The position numbers and the translations under genes are program-made. Positions 40,001 through 53,500 of a stretch of DNA of 64,000 bases are shown in pieces (position 1 is the stretch's first letter; each line of letters begins with the position of its first letter). The stretch spans positions 99,839,340 to 99,903,339 of the forward strand of contig OY740772.1 in NCBI GenBank assembly GCA_963513935.1. Reading direction: 5' to 3'. The stretch is from Aphrophora alni. Lineage: Eukaryota; Arthropoda; Insecta; Hemiptera; Aphrophoridae. A model generated the notes under the pieces. The model ran no database searches. It had not been told where the DNA came from and saw only the letters and a program-made list of their open reading frames with translations.

Positions 40001-43000
40001 TATCTTTTGGTCCATTTTAAAAATACAATTTACAAACAAATAAGGATTGCTTCTTTAATAATATTATATGCACAAATAAATTATATTAAATAACCCATTG
40101 TATATCAATAATATAAAACATTATACTATATAATTATATTTGCCAGAAATAGAAATTGTCATCTTTCATTTGTTCAAATATAGTGCCAAATATGTACCAG
40201 CAAGGCATTAAAGAATTTCTTTCAGACCAGATAAGGAAGCATTAATCTACAAAAAGAAAAGTGTATTTTATAATTAATGTATGCTTTTTCAGGTTGGCAT
40301 TTCTAAATTCATGCTGTTGAAACACTTGAAACTACGAAAGTCAAAACTCATGCATGAAAAGAAAAGAGGGAAAATATAGAAAAATGATGGAAAATGCTTT
40401 CTGATTTATTGATAGTGTATTTATTTGCCATAATGTTTTAGGTTTAAATTCAAGATTTGTTCCAAAACGGTATAATTGCTTTCGAATACCTCAAACTGCA
40501 GAAATGAATAGGTCATCATTCTGTTTAAACATTTTAAGCATGCCATACAGCCCATGGTAATAAATTAGCAATGAAACATAGCACCATGTTAATAATGAAT
40601 AAGGAATTACCAAGTTGAATAAATGGTTATTGGTATGATTTATACAAGGTTATTCACTAAGAAATGGAGAAACTTGGGTGTTTTTTAATGCTAAAAATAA
40701 TGATAGTTTGAAAACGCATATAGTTTCCTATCACCTACCTATTTCTTTTTCTTCTTTAAAAAAAAAAAAAAAAAAAAAAACTTTGGAAATAAATAAAGTA
40801 TTGAGTTCACATTTGGTACACACAATTTTTATGTTAACGATTTATAAGTGTATCAAAACAACACTTTGTGGTGATGTGAAAAATCATAATTTGTAATAGA
40901 TTTAAAATCCGCGGTTTAGCGCCGAAAACAGGCTGTTCAAATCATAATTTTATTCAATAACTTCATAAATAAAAGAAAAATAGATTTTCAAGAAAACCAA
41001 ATATGTAATAATGTCAATTTTAGTATAATTTGTTTTTTATAAATAGAATATGTAAAATTTTGTGTTATGTGGGGAGTATGTTGAACTTTGGTAACGTTTA
41101 CCGGAACAGCTCTCTTGCGGAAGAGAGAAAAATCTCGTGCTTAGATCAGTCTTCGTTTGGGGCTAGTTGCTCTAAGACCTATGAATGGCAGTTCTCCGAG
41201 TTTCTGTTAGAACATTAAAAAATGTGTTCAGAAGTTAAATTTGTGAAAGACATGGTGTATTAACAATTTCAAAAGTGCTAAGACAATATTGTTTTCAATA
41301 AATAAACTTTTAAATGAAAAGGCGTAATAACTTGCAATTTTTAATTATGTTGTGCAATCGCTGCCACGTGATTTTCGAATTCTCGACAAAGAACTCTTCT
41401 ATAAGATATATGGAACAATTAAAGTTAGCATAAGACATTAATAATTGGTTGTAATACATGTACAACAAAATAAATCTCGTGAGCGATGAACAAAAGACAA
41501 TTCGTTGATAGTGGACAAAGCATCTCTAAAATTAGCACGCAGTCACATGGAAAGACACGAATCATCCTTCGAGGAAAAGTGTTTTCTTTTATAAAGAACA
41601 TAACGTGATTTGGTATAACACGTTTAGACTTTCATTATTTAACCATATATATGTACTTTGAACAATTTAGACTTTTTTATATACTTTCAAGATATATATT
41701 TGATATCATAAAATTATGTATTTCATTAATAAGATTCAATGTGTTTGTTGAGGAGTCTTTAAGTAAAATAATATGATCAAATAAAGTTATTTGTTTTATT
41801 AATAAAACTAATTCTCAATTTCAGTAAAAATTATATTTTTTATAATTAAAATATTTGCTATGAGAAGTAAAGTAAAATCCTTTTTCATTAATTTTTGGAG
41901 TTGCAACTAAATAACTTAAAGTTATTAATATAATTTGATTAGATTCTTTTTCAAATGATAGTAATATTGATAGGATGTAAGATGTCTTATATAAATTTTT
42001 CTTTTTTTATTTCTGTTACATGAATCTAATGTGTTTTATGTTTAATAAATTTTTATGTAATATTTCAGAGACAAGTGTTTTCATTTTTGAAACCCAGAAT
42101 CACTGTGAGTACACTGTAAAAAGAGCTTACGACCCCAGAGATCTTATAAATAATTAAATTCATTCTTTTTTCTAAATTGGTATGCTAAAGCAAACCTGGC
42201 GCCCTATAGTCGAGCAAATGAACAAATTAATAAATAAAATAGATAACTTCATCCCTTTTTTGAATTGTTACATTTTGTGGTGATGTGAAAAATCATAATT
42301 TGTAATAGATTTAAAATCCGCGGTTTAGCGCCGAAAACAGGCTGTTCAAATCATAATTTTATTCAATAACTTCATAAATAAAAGAAAAATAGATTTTCAA
42401 GAAAACCAAATATGTAATAATGTCAATTTTAGTATAATTTGTTTTTTATAAATAGAATATGTAAAATTTTGTGTTATGTGGGGAGTATGTTGAACTTTGG
42501 TAACGTTTACCGGAACAGCTCTCTTGCGGAAGAGAGAAAAATCTCGTGCTTAGATCAGTCTTCGTTTGGGGCTAGTTGCTCTAAGACCTATGAATGGCAG
42601 TTCTCCGAGTTTCTGTTAGAACATTAAAAAATGTGTTCAGAAGTTAAATTTGTGAAAGACATGGTGTATTAACAATTTCAAAAGTGCTAAGACAATATTG
42701 TTTTCAATAAATAAACTTTTAAATGAAAAGGCGTAATAACTTGCAATTTTTAATTATGTTGTGCAATCGCTGCCACGTGATTTTCGAATTCTCGACAAAG
42801 AACTCTTCTATAAGATATATGGAACAATTAAAGTTAGCATAAGACATTAATAATTGGTTGTAATACATGTACAACAAAATAAATCTCGTGAGCGATGAAC
42901 AAAAGACAATTCGTTGATAGTGGACAAAGCATCTCTAAAATTAGCACGCAGTCACATGGAAAGACACGAATCATCCTTCGAGGAAAAGTGTTTTCTTTTA

Positions 43001-44494
43001 TAAAGAACATAACGTGATTTGGTATAACACGTTTAGACTTTCATTATTTAACCATATATATGTACTTTGAACAATTTAGACTTTTTTATATACTTTCAAG
43101 ATATATATTTGATATCATAAAATTATGTATTTCATTAATAAGATTCAATGTGTTTGTTGAGGAGTCTTTAAGTAAAATAATATGATCAAATAAAGTTATT
43201 TGTTTTATTAATAAAACTAATTCTCAATTTCAGTAAAAATTATATTTTTTATAATTAAAATATTTGCTATGAGAAGTAAAGTAAAATCCTTTTTCATTAA
43301 TTTTTGGAGTTGCAACTAAATAACTTAAAGTTATTAATATAATTTGATTAGATTCTTTTTCAAATGATAGTAATATTGATAGGATGTAAGATGTCTTATA
43401 TAAATTTTTCTTTTTTTATTTCTGTTACATGAATCTAATGTGTTTTATGTTTAATAAATTTTTATGTAATATTTCAGAGACAAGTGTTTTCATTTTTGAA
43501 ACCCAGAATCACTGTGAGTACACTGTAAAAAGAGCTTACGACCCCAGAGATCTTATAAATAATTAAATTCATTCTTTTTTCTAAATTGGTATGCTAAAGC
43601 AAACCTGGCGCCCTATAGTCGAGCAAATGAACAAATTAATAAATAAAATAGATAACTTCATCCCTTTTTTGAATTGTTACAACTTTATTCTGTACATTTT
43701 CAAAAAAGCGTCTGTCAAAATGTCAAACATTTCAAAAACTATTCATTTATAAATAAATTAAAAGATTCAATGTATTTTCCTCTTTTAACAAGAAATGAAA
43801 TTGTAATTTCTATTTTATCTGGGTTTTCTTGATAATTAGCTAAAACGCTCAATTGCCTGAAAAAAAAAATACAAATTATAATAATTTTATCTCTTAATCT
43901 TTTTATTATTTTAGGCTTCATGAATAAATGAATCATTATTTTAGAGTGAAGATTCAGAAATTTGAAATTGTTAAACCAAACCAAAAATCACTTTAATACT
44001 AGGGAAAATTATAATACCCTTACCAAGAAATTAAAGTTGTAGTTATTATTAATAACTCTGTTATCTTTTGAGCTACAGAAAAAAGGGGAATATGTCGTAA
44101 ACAGGTGAAAATATTTTGTCTCTTAAATTTTTAGTGAAGTTAACAGATTTTGAGAGCTATTCAAAGATAACTATTTTCAACAGCCACCATTTTGAAAATA
44201 TTCATAATTAACTCTTTGTTTTTGGTACACTTGTAAACTGTAACATAAAAATTTGTGTTCCAAATCGGAAGTCAATATCTTACTCATTTCTAGTCATAAA
44301 GTTTTTTGCAAAAAAGAAAAAAAAAGAAGGTGGATAGACAGAAAACTAACCATTTTCAGACCTATGTTTTATATGAACTTTTGTTTGTTATTTTAACAGG
44401 ACTTCTAAACGTCCTGAAAGTTTCTTTATGAATCATTCTGTATGAATATCAATTAAATTTTAAACAGAATTTATACCATCCAGATATCAAATAA

Positions 44495-44538
<44 letters not shown>

Positions 44539-47500
44539 ATAATAAAACAAATTTTTATTTTTATTTTGTAATATCCACTTTTTATTAGTCTAGCCGACCA
44601 ATGGTTTCGCCTGCTAAGGCATTGACGAGGCTGTATTACAGACTGAAGAAAAAAGAAAAACACAGAAAACCTTAAAACTAGAGGGTGGGAGTTAGGATAC
44701 AATGAATGGAAGGTTGGGGAAATACCCGGCCTGGGCAATGACCATAGGAACGATACATATTGGGAAAACCAGTTGATTGTTCTAAGTACAAATGACTTTT
44801 AAAGGTTTTACCAATGGAGAGTTATACAAATCTAACTGGTCATTAGTATGATTTGTATACTGGCCAGTTCTAAATGACCAGTTAGATTTGTATAACTCTC
44901 CATTGGTAAAACCTTTAAAAGTCATTTGTATTTAGAACAATCAACTGGTTTTCCCAATATGTATTGTTCCTATGGTCATTGCCCAGGCCGGGTATTTCCC
45001 CAACCTTCCATTCATTGTATCCTAACTCCCACCCTCTAGTTTTAAGGTTTTCTGTGTCTTTCTTTTTTCTTCAGTCTGTAATACAGCCTCGGCAATGCCT
45101 TAGCAGGCGAAACCATTGGTCGGCTAGACTAATAAAAAGTGGATATTACAAAATAAAAAAAAATTGTGTTTTATTATCTTTAAACATAGAATTCCACCAA
45201 GAACCATCGGTCTCAACAGTAATGAAATATATATATATATATTGAAAAATAAGTCTTACAACCCATGATTAATTTTGTAATGGTGAAAGAAAGAGACTTA
45301 TACCTTCGTAATACTTCAATGAGTCAGTTACTCTTACAGGCTTGTTATGTTTTCCAAAATGTCCCTTATTTTAAAAGGACAACTCACAAATATTAATTAG
45401 CATCATCCCCTTTGTGACATCATGGTACTTAACTAGCCCCACCATAAACTGTAATACAAGCAAAATCTTTAAATGTAATGCCCAAAATTTGTTTTCTTGG
45501 CCCTTGTAGGAATTGTTAAATTGTATTGATAGATCAAGGAGTCTTAATCAGTAGAGTTAGTGTTTGTAAAACAGTTGTTACCAAAGTTTTCTGAACCTTA
45601 TAATTATGTATATAACAACTTTCTTGACATCGGCTACTTTTTTGATATAGATTATGCATATATTAAAAAGTCTCCATTCGTTTCACTCGTATCAGTGTCT
45701 AGACCTGTGTGAAGGAGCCTCCACTTGTTAAGCTTGTGTCATTGACTTGACCCTGCCGGATCTAATAACTATTGAATTTCATACTTTCTTGGGAGGTCGA
45801 GTAAGTATCAATTATATGCAGAATTGAAATATGAAAATTTTTATCTAATTTAATGTGTTGAATAAGATAAGAATTATGAACAAAAAAAACTGTTTAAAAT
45901 GGCCTCCACTTTGAGATTTATAATTAGATTTTTTGAATTTCAATAGAGTTCTACATAAGCACACTATAGTCTTTTAAACCAAATTTCTTGTTCCTATTTT
46001 AATTTTTGTGGCCACTATCATGCTTACATACAGATGACAATGATGTCAACAAGAGTAAAACTAACAAAAATGAAGCGAAAGACAACAACAACAACTACAA
46101 TGGACGGACAATATATCGAAAATCACTTTTTTTGTATCCTGAGGCCATGAAGTTCGTGAAGATCAGTTAAAAAACAGAGGTCAACATTTTTAGCGATTAT
46201 TTATAAATAATGACTCTATGATGACCCTATCCAAAATGGTGAGGGTTCTGACTTAGAATATTAAAGTATATTTGAAGATAAAGCACCATCCAAACCAATA
46301 CCTAAATGTGTCATGCCTAACCAACTAAAATAACATGAAGAATGTGATGGAAAGACAATAGAAGCCCGAAATAAACTTTTAAATTAGAAATGTTCTTAAA
46401 AACCTTAGTTTTGGTAGTCTTAGATTGACAAACTGTACACTCAAAAACCAGATATCTGTCCTATAAGCAAACCAAATCTAATCTAAGACAGTATTATGAC
46501 AGAAAAATATACTCAAATCAAATCAATTAATTTTATACTTTATATTATAATTAAAAATATAACGTGATGAGAGGGAAGTCTGTGTTAGGCCACAACTGCA
46601 TAATAATATGTAGATAAAAGAAAATTCAATATAAATTGTGTACGTTCATTGTTGATGATTAGGCACTCAAGAATATGGTGAATTCATAAGATAATGGAAA
46701 GAGTTAGAGGGGGAAAAAATCTTTGACATTATTATTTGTATGTCATAAACTGTTTCAAGAATTTGAAGAAAAATGATATCCTTTCAGTGGATTCCCAGAC
46801 ATTCCAGTATCCCCGGGAATTAAATAACAGACAGGATAGCAAAAACCCCAGACTTGGTCCCAGGTTAATGCAGTCCTTCCAAAGTTCTATCTCTGAAAGC
46901 TGCTTATACTTCAAGGCCAAATAGACAAGAAAATGAGAACACTGAACGTCACCTCTTTCAAAACCAGATATTTCCGAGCGACTCTGCTATCTATAAGAAC
47001 ATCAGTAGATAAGAGCAAACTTTTGGAGATAGTGCACGAAATGGCAGTCTTGTCAGAGAATACGATATCTGTTCCGATTTTACCTTACCTAAGAAAATTC
47101 AGCCAGAATATGAAAAATAAATGTTAATATGACGACATCTTTGAAAATAGGATACAAAACATATATTTTTCTTAAAATAAGAATATTTACATCAAACTGT
47201 TATTTATATAAGCATGCAAGTGTAACTGTGCTCGAGATAGAGTTTGATACTATTTCCTAGTCATGTGAGCTAGAATTTATACAAAGGTTTCACTTTTCCT
47301 GGAAAGAAACAAAACAAAGAGTATTAACCCTCTATGTGGTATTCCGCTATTCCGCTGTCATTCTAGTGTTTATGTCACTTTTTTTGCAACTCAACATTTA
47401 CCCTAGTAAAAATCATCCTACGGCAATAATTTTTATACTGCTTTAAAGATAATTTCCCATAGATTTATACCATACAACCAAAAGTTCATAAAATGTTAAC

Positions 47501-50500
47501 AGTTTTATTTAATAAATTTAATAATTTAATGGTGGTTTTTTTCAAATTAAGAAAAACATTTTCCCTTTTATCGTAAAACCATTTTTTTTTTATAATGTAA
47601 CAAATTAATTTTTTTTTCTTTTTCTAAATATATTCACAAATATTATACAAAACTTTTGTATATCTTGAAAAAAGGTGGTAAAAAATTGATTTTGGATGAT
47701 ACAGGTTTTTCTGAAAAATGTTAACTTCATTTTTTTGACACCTAACATACTTACTCCAAAACCGTTCCATATAATTTTTTAAGTGTGTGACAAGATCACA
47801 AAATAGAGAGTTTTTAAGTGTGTATTTATGGAGTATAAGGCAATTGTTTTTACCTAGTTGTTAAAGGGGAAAACCTCTCGGTCATCATTGTTTTACAAAA
47901 GATGGAAGGAAATAGTATAAAATAAAGACCCCTAGCTCTAGAATATTCTAACAGTGTCAGGGTTAAAAAGAGAACAAGAGTTTGTCAAAAGAAACCTGAT
48001 AGGAAAAATGAAAGAGAAGGATCTAACCCAAGACTACTTTAAAATCATACAGTTGAGTAAAATAATTATTAAACACTTTTAGTCTGAAGAGCGTAATATT
48101 ATTGCTTAAATGTGTTCTTAGAAAAATTTTAAAGTTACACATAAAATTTGTTCCTATTTGGAGGTAAGCATAATTTGCTATTAACAATTTCAGTTGGAAA
48201 ATAGTAGCTCTTTTGAGTTTTTTAAAAAAAATATCTCCTCTTTTATAGAGGATACGAAAAAATAATTATAAACCCATTTTCTCATTATTAAATTACAAAG
48301 AAAATTAGATGGATTCGAAGAATCCCTATTTTAAACAATTTTCTACAAGTAATTTTTCGAACAAACAATTTTGAGACCTTGTAGAAATAAACCAAAAGGT
48401 TGTACAGATTTGACTTTTTCCTTCTTTTTAAAGTTCTTTTGAAGTTCGTGTAAAAGTACTATGTGATGCAAAAGAGAGAAAGACAATACAATGTAAGTAA
48501 CGTCTTTCATAATTTAAAAAAAAAAATAATATCTCAGAATGCTTTGTAAATTCAGTAGCTAAAATGGAAAGCAGAGTCAAGTAGAGCCTTAAATAAAGAA
48601 ACTTGTTTATACTTGGATTATTTTAAGCACATGACCAGTAAAAATTAGTCTTTTTTATAGTTATAGCTTAGTTTTGTAGCTCATGTATTACTGAGGATGG
48701 CGACTTTCTTGTTGAAACGTGTTTAAGTAAACGTAATTTTTGTGAGATTTTGTGTTCGAGTTTTATTCTATCTACTAATATTATCTCACAAGTCAAGATC
48801 AATATTAATTTATATTTTTCCATGTTGACAAAATTCATATATATATATATTTTTTTTTTATTGAAGAAATTAATTCAATTTCGACATATGTATTAAGTAC
48901 CTGGCCTTTATTTATCTAAAAACTCAAAATATATAAAATTCCAATAACAGCTGTATAAAGATATCTTAATAACAAAAAAAAAAATTAATCAATTATTTTT
49001 TAGAAACCTTTCAGCCGATAGTATCAAACGAGAATGTTTTGAACTTTAAATCAACACTAATTATTATAAAAATGAAATAAAATTTAATAGTGATTTTTTC
49101 TTTAAATGTTTGTCATCATTTGCCCTGTACAATTTTAGATGAAAATTATGCATCGCATGACTGTCTTCTTATTTTAAAAAGTTTAATTAATTCAAGATGG
49201 CAGAGAGAAATTTCAAACCTCCTGTAACATAGTAGAGGACCAAACAGAATTTGAAGGAAAATAAAATGTTAAAAATAACACCATTTTATATTCTTGATTA
49301 GAAGATTCAGTTTGATTCGCAATAACATAATTTGTATGACAAATAACGGTTTTCATTTCAAATGAGCAAAACTAGTGGAAACTTCAATTAACAAGTGAAA
49401 GAATATACAATTTTCCACAATATTGTTGTTACTATGTTCAAGAATGTTTGTGTGCATGTAATAATTGAAAACGATGACATAATCATTGAAATATAAGCTT
49501 GATCAAATAAAAAGTGTTTATTGTGGAAAATGGTTTTTCTTTTATTTGTTAGTAACAGTTTTGTTAAAGTAACCTTATTAAATAAGTTTCAATTACAGAG
49601 ACAATCTATATTGAAATGAAATACAGTATATAGTGCACTGAAGATTTCCAAGGCCCAAACCTAGAAACAGTTTTATCAGTAATATGTACAACTTGAGGAA
49701 GCACTAAGCAAAATATACAGGATAGCTGCCCTTGGACCCTACATGCTGAAACATACATGGCAACCCTTACAATAGAGATAATTAGATTGTTGGCAGCCCT
49801 GGCAAACTTTGTCATCTTGTCTGATCCTCGTAATGCTTTGTCAACACCAGCTTTCTGAAAATAATTGTGTCAAGAGTGTGGTGATTTTAAAAGACAATTA
49901 AACTCAAACAGGAAATAATATTATTTTGCTAATGTAATTTCAGTTTGAACTCATAAATAACAGTTTAGAATAATATTTAATAAATTAAAGAAACAGTTAT
50001 TTCCACAATGAATACCTTCTTCTAAAAAGACAATGTTTTAAGGTTATCAAGTATCAGAACACAGGTGGCAGACAGCGCCTTCACACCTAATGTCCATACT
50101 TATAAGCCAGGTTACACATTTGACATCTGAAAATACCTGGAAGATACTGTTTATTAAAAAAAAGAAGTATTGGTCCCTTTTTTGGCATGACACAACATTA
50201 TTTTCCATTACTCACAATTATACACTACTATTACTCACATTCTTTAACCACTATATAACACCAAGTCGCCATCAAATGTTTCTTAGTTTTATATATTGAT
50301 TTCAAATGAACAATTAACTGTACACAAAAACTTTTAAGAACCAAAATTTTAATATGTAAAATTAAGTGATAAAATGGAAATTAACATTCAGGTAGTTGGA
50401 CACATACTTGAACAAATTGGTGGGCTTCTTGAATATTGGAGAGAGTAAATTACATGGGATGGGGGCATTTAAACTCTGTAGAGTACAAAAACACTATACT

Positions 50501-53500
50501 TCTTTCTGTAATGAATAAATCTTAAAATTTTTGGTCGTTTGTTTTTGTTTAAAAAGAGTAAAACATTTTATATAAGAAATAAAATATATTATGATGATAG
50601 TCTTTCACAAATAATGTTGGTTGGTTAATTGATTTCGTGGTTATTCTAATGAATCAGCTGTTTTTAAATCTGTAAATTTGGTTATTAGATAAATGGTAAA
50701 AAATGTCAAAATGGTTTAAACTTTTGTAACTTCCAAATGTTAGTGTATTTGACATTTTTGATTAATTAGAACATTTGAATTAGGCCAAAATATAAAATTA
50801 ACTTTTTCACAACTGACACACTGAGAGTTCTAAATAAGTGCTAAAAATTCTGATAATCGGAAAATAGTTTTCGAGATATAGTGTTAGTTACTTTTAGATT
50901 TCAACGTTCTGCTCTAATTATTTCCCATTATTATTATGATATTTATTTTGTAGTACATTATAGTTGAGTTCAACTTAAATGTAATTTGAACAAAGTTGCC
51001 CACCAAATGGTTAAAATCTCCCCACGCTAACCCCTAACCTCTAAACCCATCAAGCTTAAATTCTAAACCCCCTTCTTCAAATATAAAAGACAACACTGTT
51101 TTAAAGCTAACATAATTATAGCAATGACTTGACAACTGACACAAAACACGAATAAAGGAATATATCTCATTCAAACATTTCCTTCTTCACAGATATTAAA
51201 TATGTAAAATATAAATTATAAATATTTTCTGATACTTCATGATAAATTTACAAAAATAAATTAAATAAAAACGATAAATGATTAAATTTAAAAAAGGAGT
51301 TTTTGAAAAAGTCTTATTGTAAAAAATTCTATAAAACAATGAAAAATAATTTTATGTAAAATTTTATAAAACCATATATTACACAAAAAATTATTTTTCT
51401 TTAGGGGATTTTCTAAACAAAAAGTCAAGAAAAAGTGTAGCTGTCCTTCAAATCTGTAAACATTTTTCATTCTTTGTACTTTTTTATAAATAGAGTATTA
51501 GATGTGTTTAAAAAATGGCTAGAAAAAGAAATTAAAAATTGTCAATTTATTTCCACAATAAAGACCTTTTTACAACAAGACGATGTTTTTAGACCTTCAA
51601 TGGGTAGTTTATGTTGTTGTTAATTTTGTCTTATTTAGTTGATATTTCCACCGGTATTAACTGTAGTAAAACAATAATCTGATAATTTACTTCCATGTGC
51701 GTGTGTATGTATATCCGTGAGTACATCTGTGTGTGTGTAATCTAGCATCCAAATGGTTTAACAAATGAAACAAAATTTTGTGTGGAGAATGTAGGCTTTT
51801 AGGGACAGTATTTAGTCTAGAACTGAATGTGGAAAACATTCCTTCTATTCGTTTCCAGATGAAAGGGCATGGAGAACAAATTATCTGTCTGTCTTTTTCT
51901 GTTGACTTAATTTATAAGGCTGTGCAATTTTATGCCATTACAAAGATGTTATTAGAATTAAGAAACATATATAGTTTTAATACAGCAACACTATAATAAT
52001 AATGGTGCAAAGAGAAAATGAATGCATTAAAACAAAATGTTGGGATAAACTGTTAGGCTTGCAAAATTGAAGCATGACTAAAATAAATCAAATATAAAGG
52101 TTTTCAGGAACATAAATTTTTTTAAAAAAGCAATTTTATTTGAAAACCATAAACAGTAGTAAGCCTGTTTGTGGTAGTTTTGAAATGGAAAGCTTTATAA
52201 ATTTTCAAGTTGAAAATAAATTTTGCACCTCTTCTAGTGTAAATAAATAAAATTCTAAAAAGGTACGAGTATATTGAAAAACCGTTCTAACTTAATATTA
52301 CCATATGAGTAGCATATTTACCTGACGGATGAGCTGAATATGCTCTTCTCTAAGTTTTGTGTAAACTTCTTTTAATTTGTGGAACTTTTCTTCAATTGCT
52401 TTGGCTTTTTCTGAAAAAAAAAAATATAGACCAACCATTAATTTATTCCCATATCAATTCCTTGTGTACAAAATAAACTAAAACTTAATACATTGAGGAT
52501 GTTATAACAAATTTGTCTATTTATAAAGTTAAAAAAAAGTGCTTAAAATTCAGCATAAAAAACGTTTATTTAAGAAAATTTGTTTCTAGAAATTCGTTAA
52601 CTTCAAACCCTAACTTAAAAATTAAAAATAATAATTTTATACTTCACTTCTTTAATGTAAAAATCGAAATGAAAAATGCAAAATACAAATAGGTTATAGG
52701 TATTGCAATATGAATTCCCAAGTTCACATATAATTGTCAAGCATTAATATTCATTAATTCACTGGTCATTTTAATATTTATAAAAAAACTGTATTTTCCG
52801 TGGAAACTTATTTTTAACTGTGAAATTTCAACATAATTAATTGTGAACGAATCTAATTTTTAACCGTTAAATTTAGACATCAAATTATGAAACCATATTA
52901 ATAAATAAAATTTTGACGACTTTGTGGCATATAGCAAACAGTCAATGTGAGTAGTGACAGCTAGACAACCACCAATCAAGTAGTTCGGGAACAACATTTG
53001 TTAAAAAAGAAAAACAAATTTATTAAAACACCAATAAATTCCAAAAGGGACTATAACAGTACAACTATTTCAGGGCATCAGGTGTGAACACAAAGGATGT
53101 TGGAATGATCTCCCAACATGAGATGATTTGATGCTTACACAATGACCCGACACTTGTGGACATAATTTCTTAATATTACTTATTCATATTTTATTTACAT
53201 ACCATTGATTCATTTTAATTAAACCTCACACATTATATATGATGATGACACTGAACATCATAGAGTCCGTTGAAGTTTGTATTAAAATATATTTCAATAG
53301 TTCCAATATCTTATATAAAAAGTATTTCATGTAAATAATAGTTGAATTATGTTGATATATTAGATTTAACCTAGATTTAATCCTGTCCAAAGACAATTTA
53401 GGTTAGGTTAAATTCTTTTATATTTATTTCCTATTAAACAAACATCTGTTATCAATTACAACCATCATAATATTCCTATTTCATGGAAAAGTAAAATTCT

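Larger units (their letters stand above)
40867..43681 (+). mobile_element. Back-to-back LTR pair (LTR-TTT-LTR) with one target duplication
   Basis: Two 1406-bp direct repeats, 40867-42272 and 42276-43681, each start TGTGGTGATG and end AATTGTTACA. Only TTT (42273-42275) lies between them. The whole pair is flanked by a 4-bp duplication ACTT (40863-40866 and 43682-43685). The copies are identical wherever compared. There is no primer-binding site, coding interior or polypurine tract. The 3' part is related to the LTR at 6593-8117. The arrangement equals the junction of a two-LTR circle, or a complete loss of the interior; it cannot encode anything. Confidence 0.85.

Noticed and set aside
41030..41218. 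62-codon frame repeated identically at 42439-42627
   Set aside because: It is identical only because it lies in both LTR copies; there is no sign of coding function.
44487..45245. Open frames MPRPGISPTFHSLYPNSHPL etc. in four places
   Set aside because: These are frames through the 3' untranslated region of the Penelope-like fold-back elements; they recur because the repeat recurs.
46732..47127. Overlapping open frames on both strands
   Set aside because: No recognisable domain on either strand, no repeat boundaries and no splice-site support.
53040..53160. Moderately GC-rich intronic patch
   Set aside because: No open frame, terminal repeats or second copy in the window.
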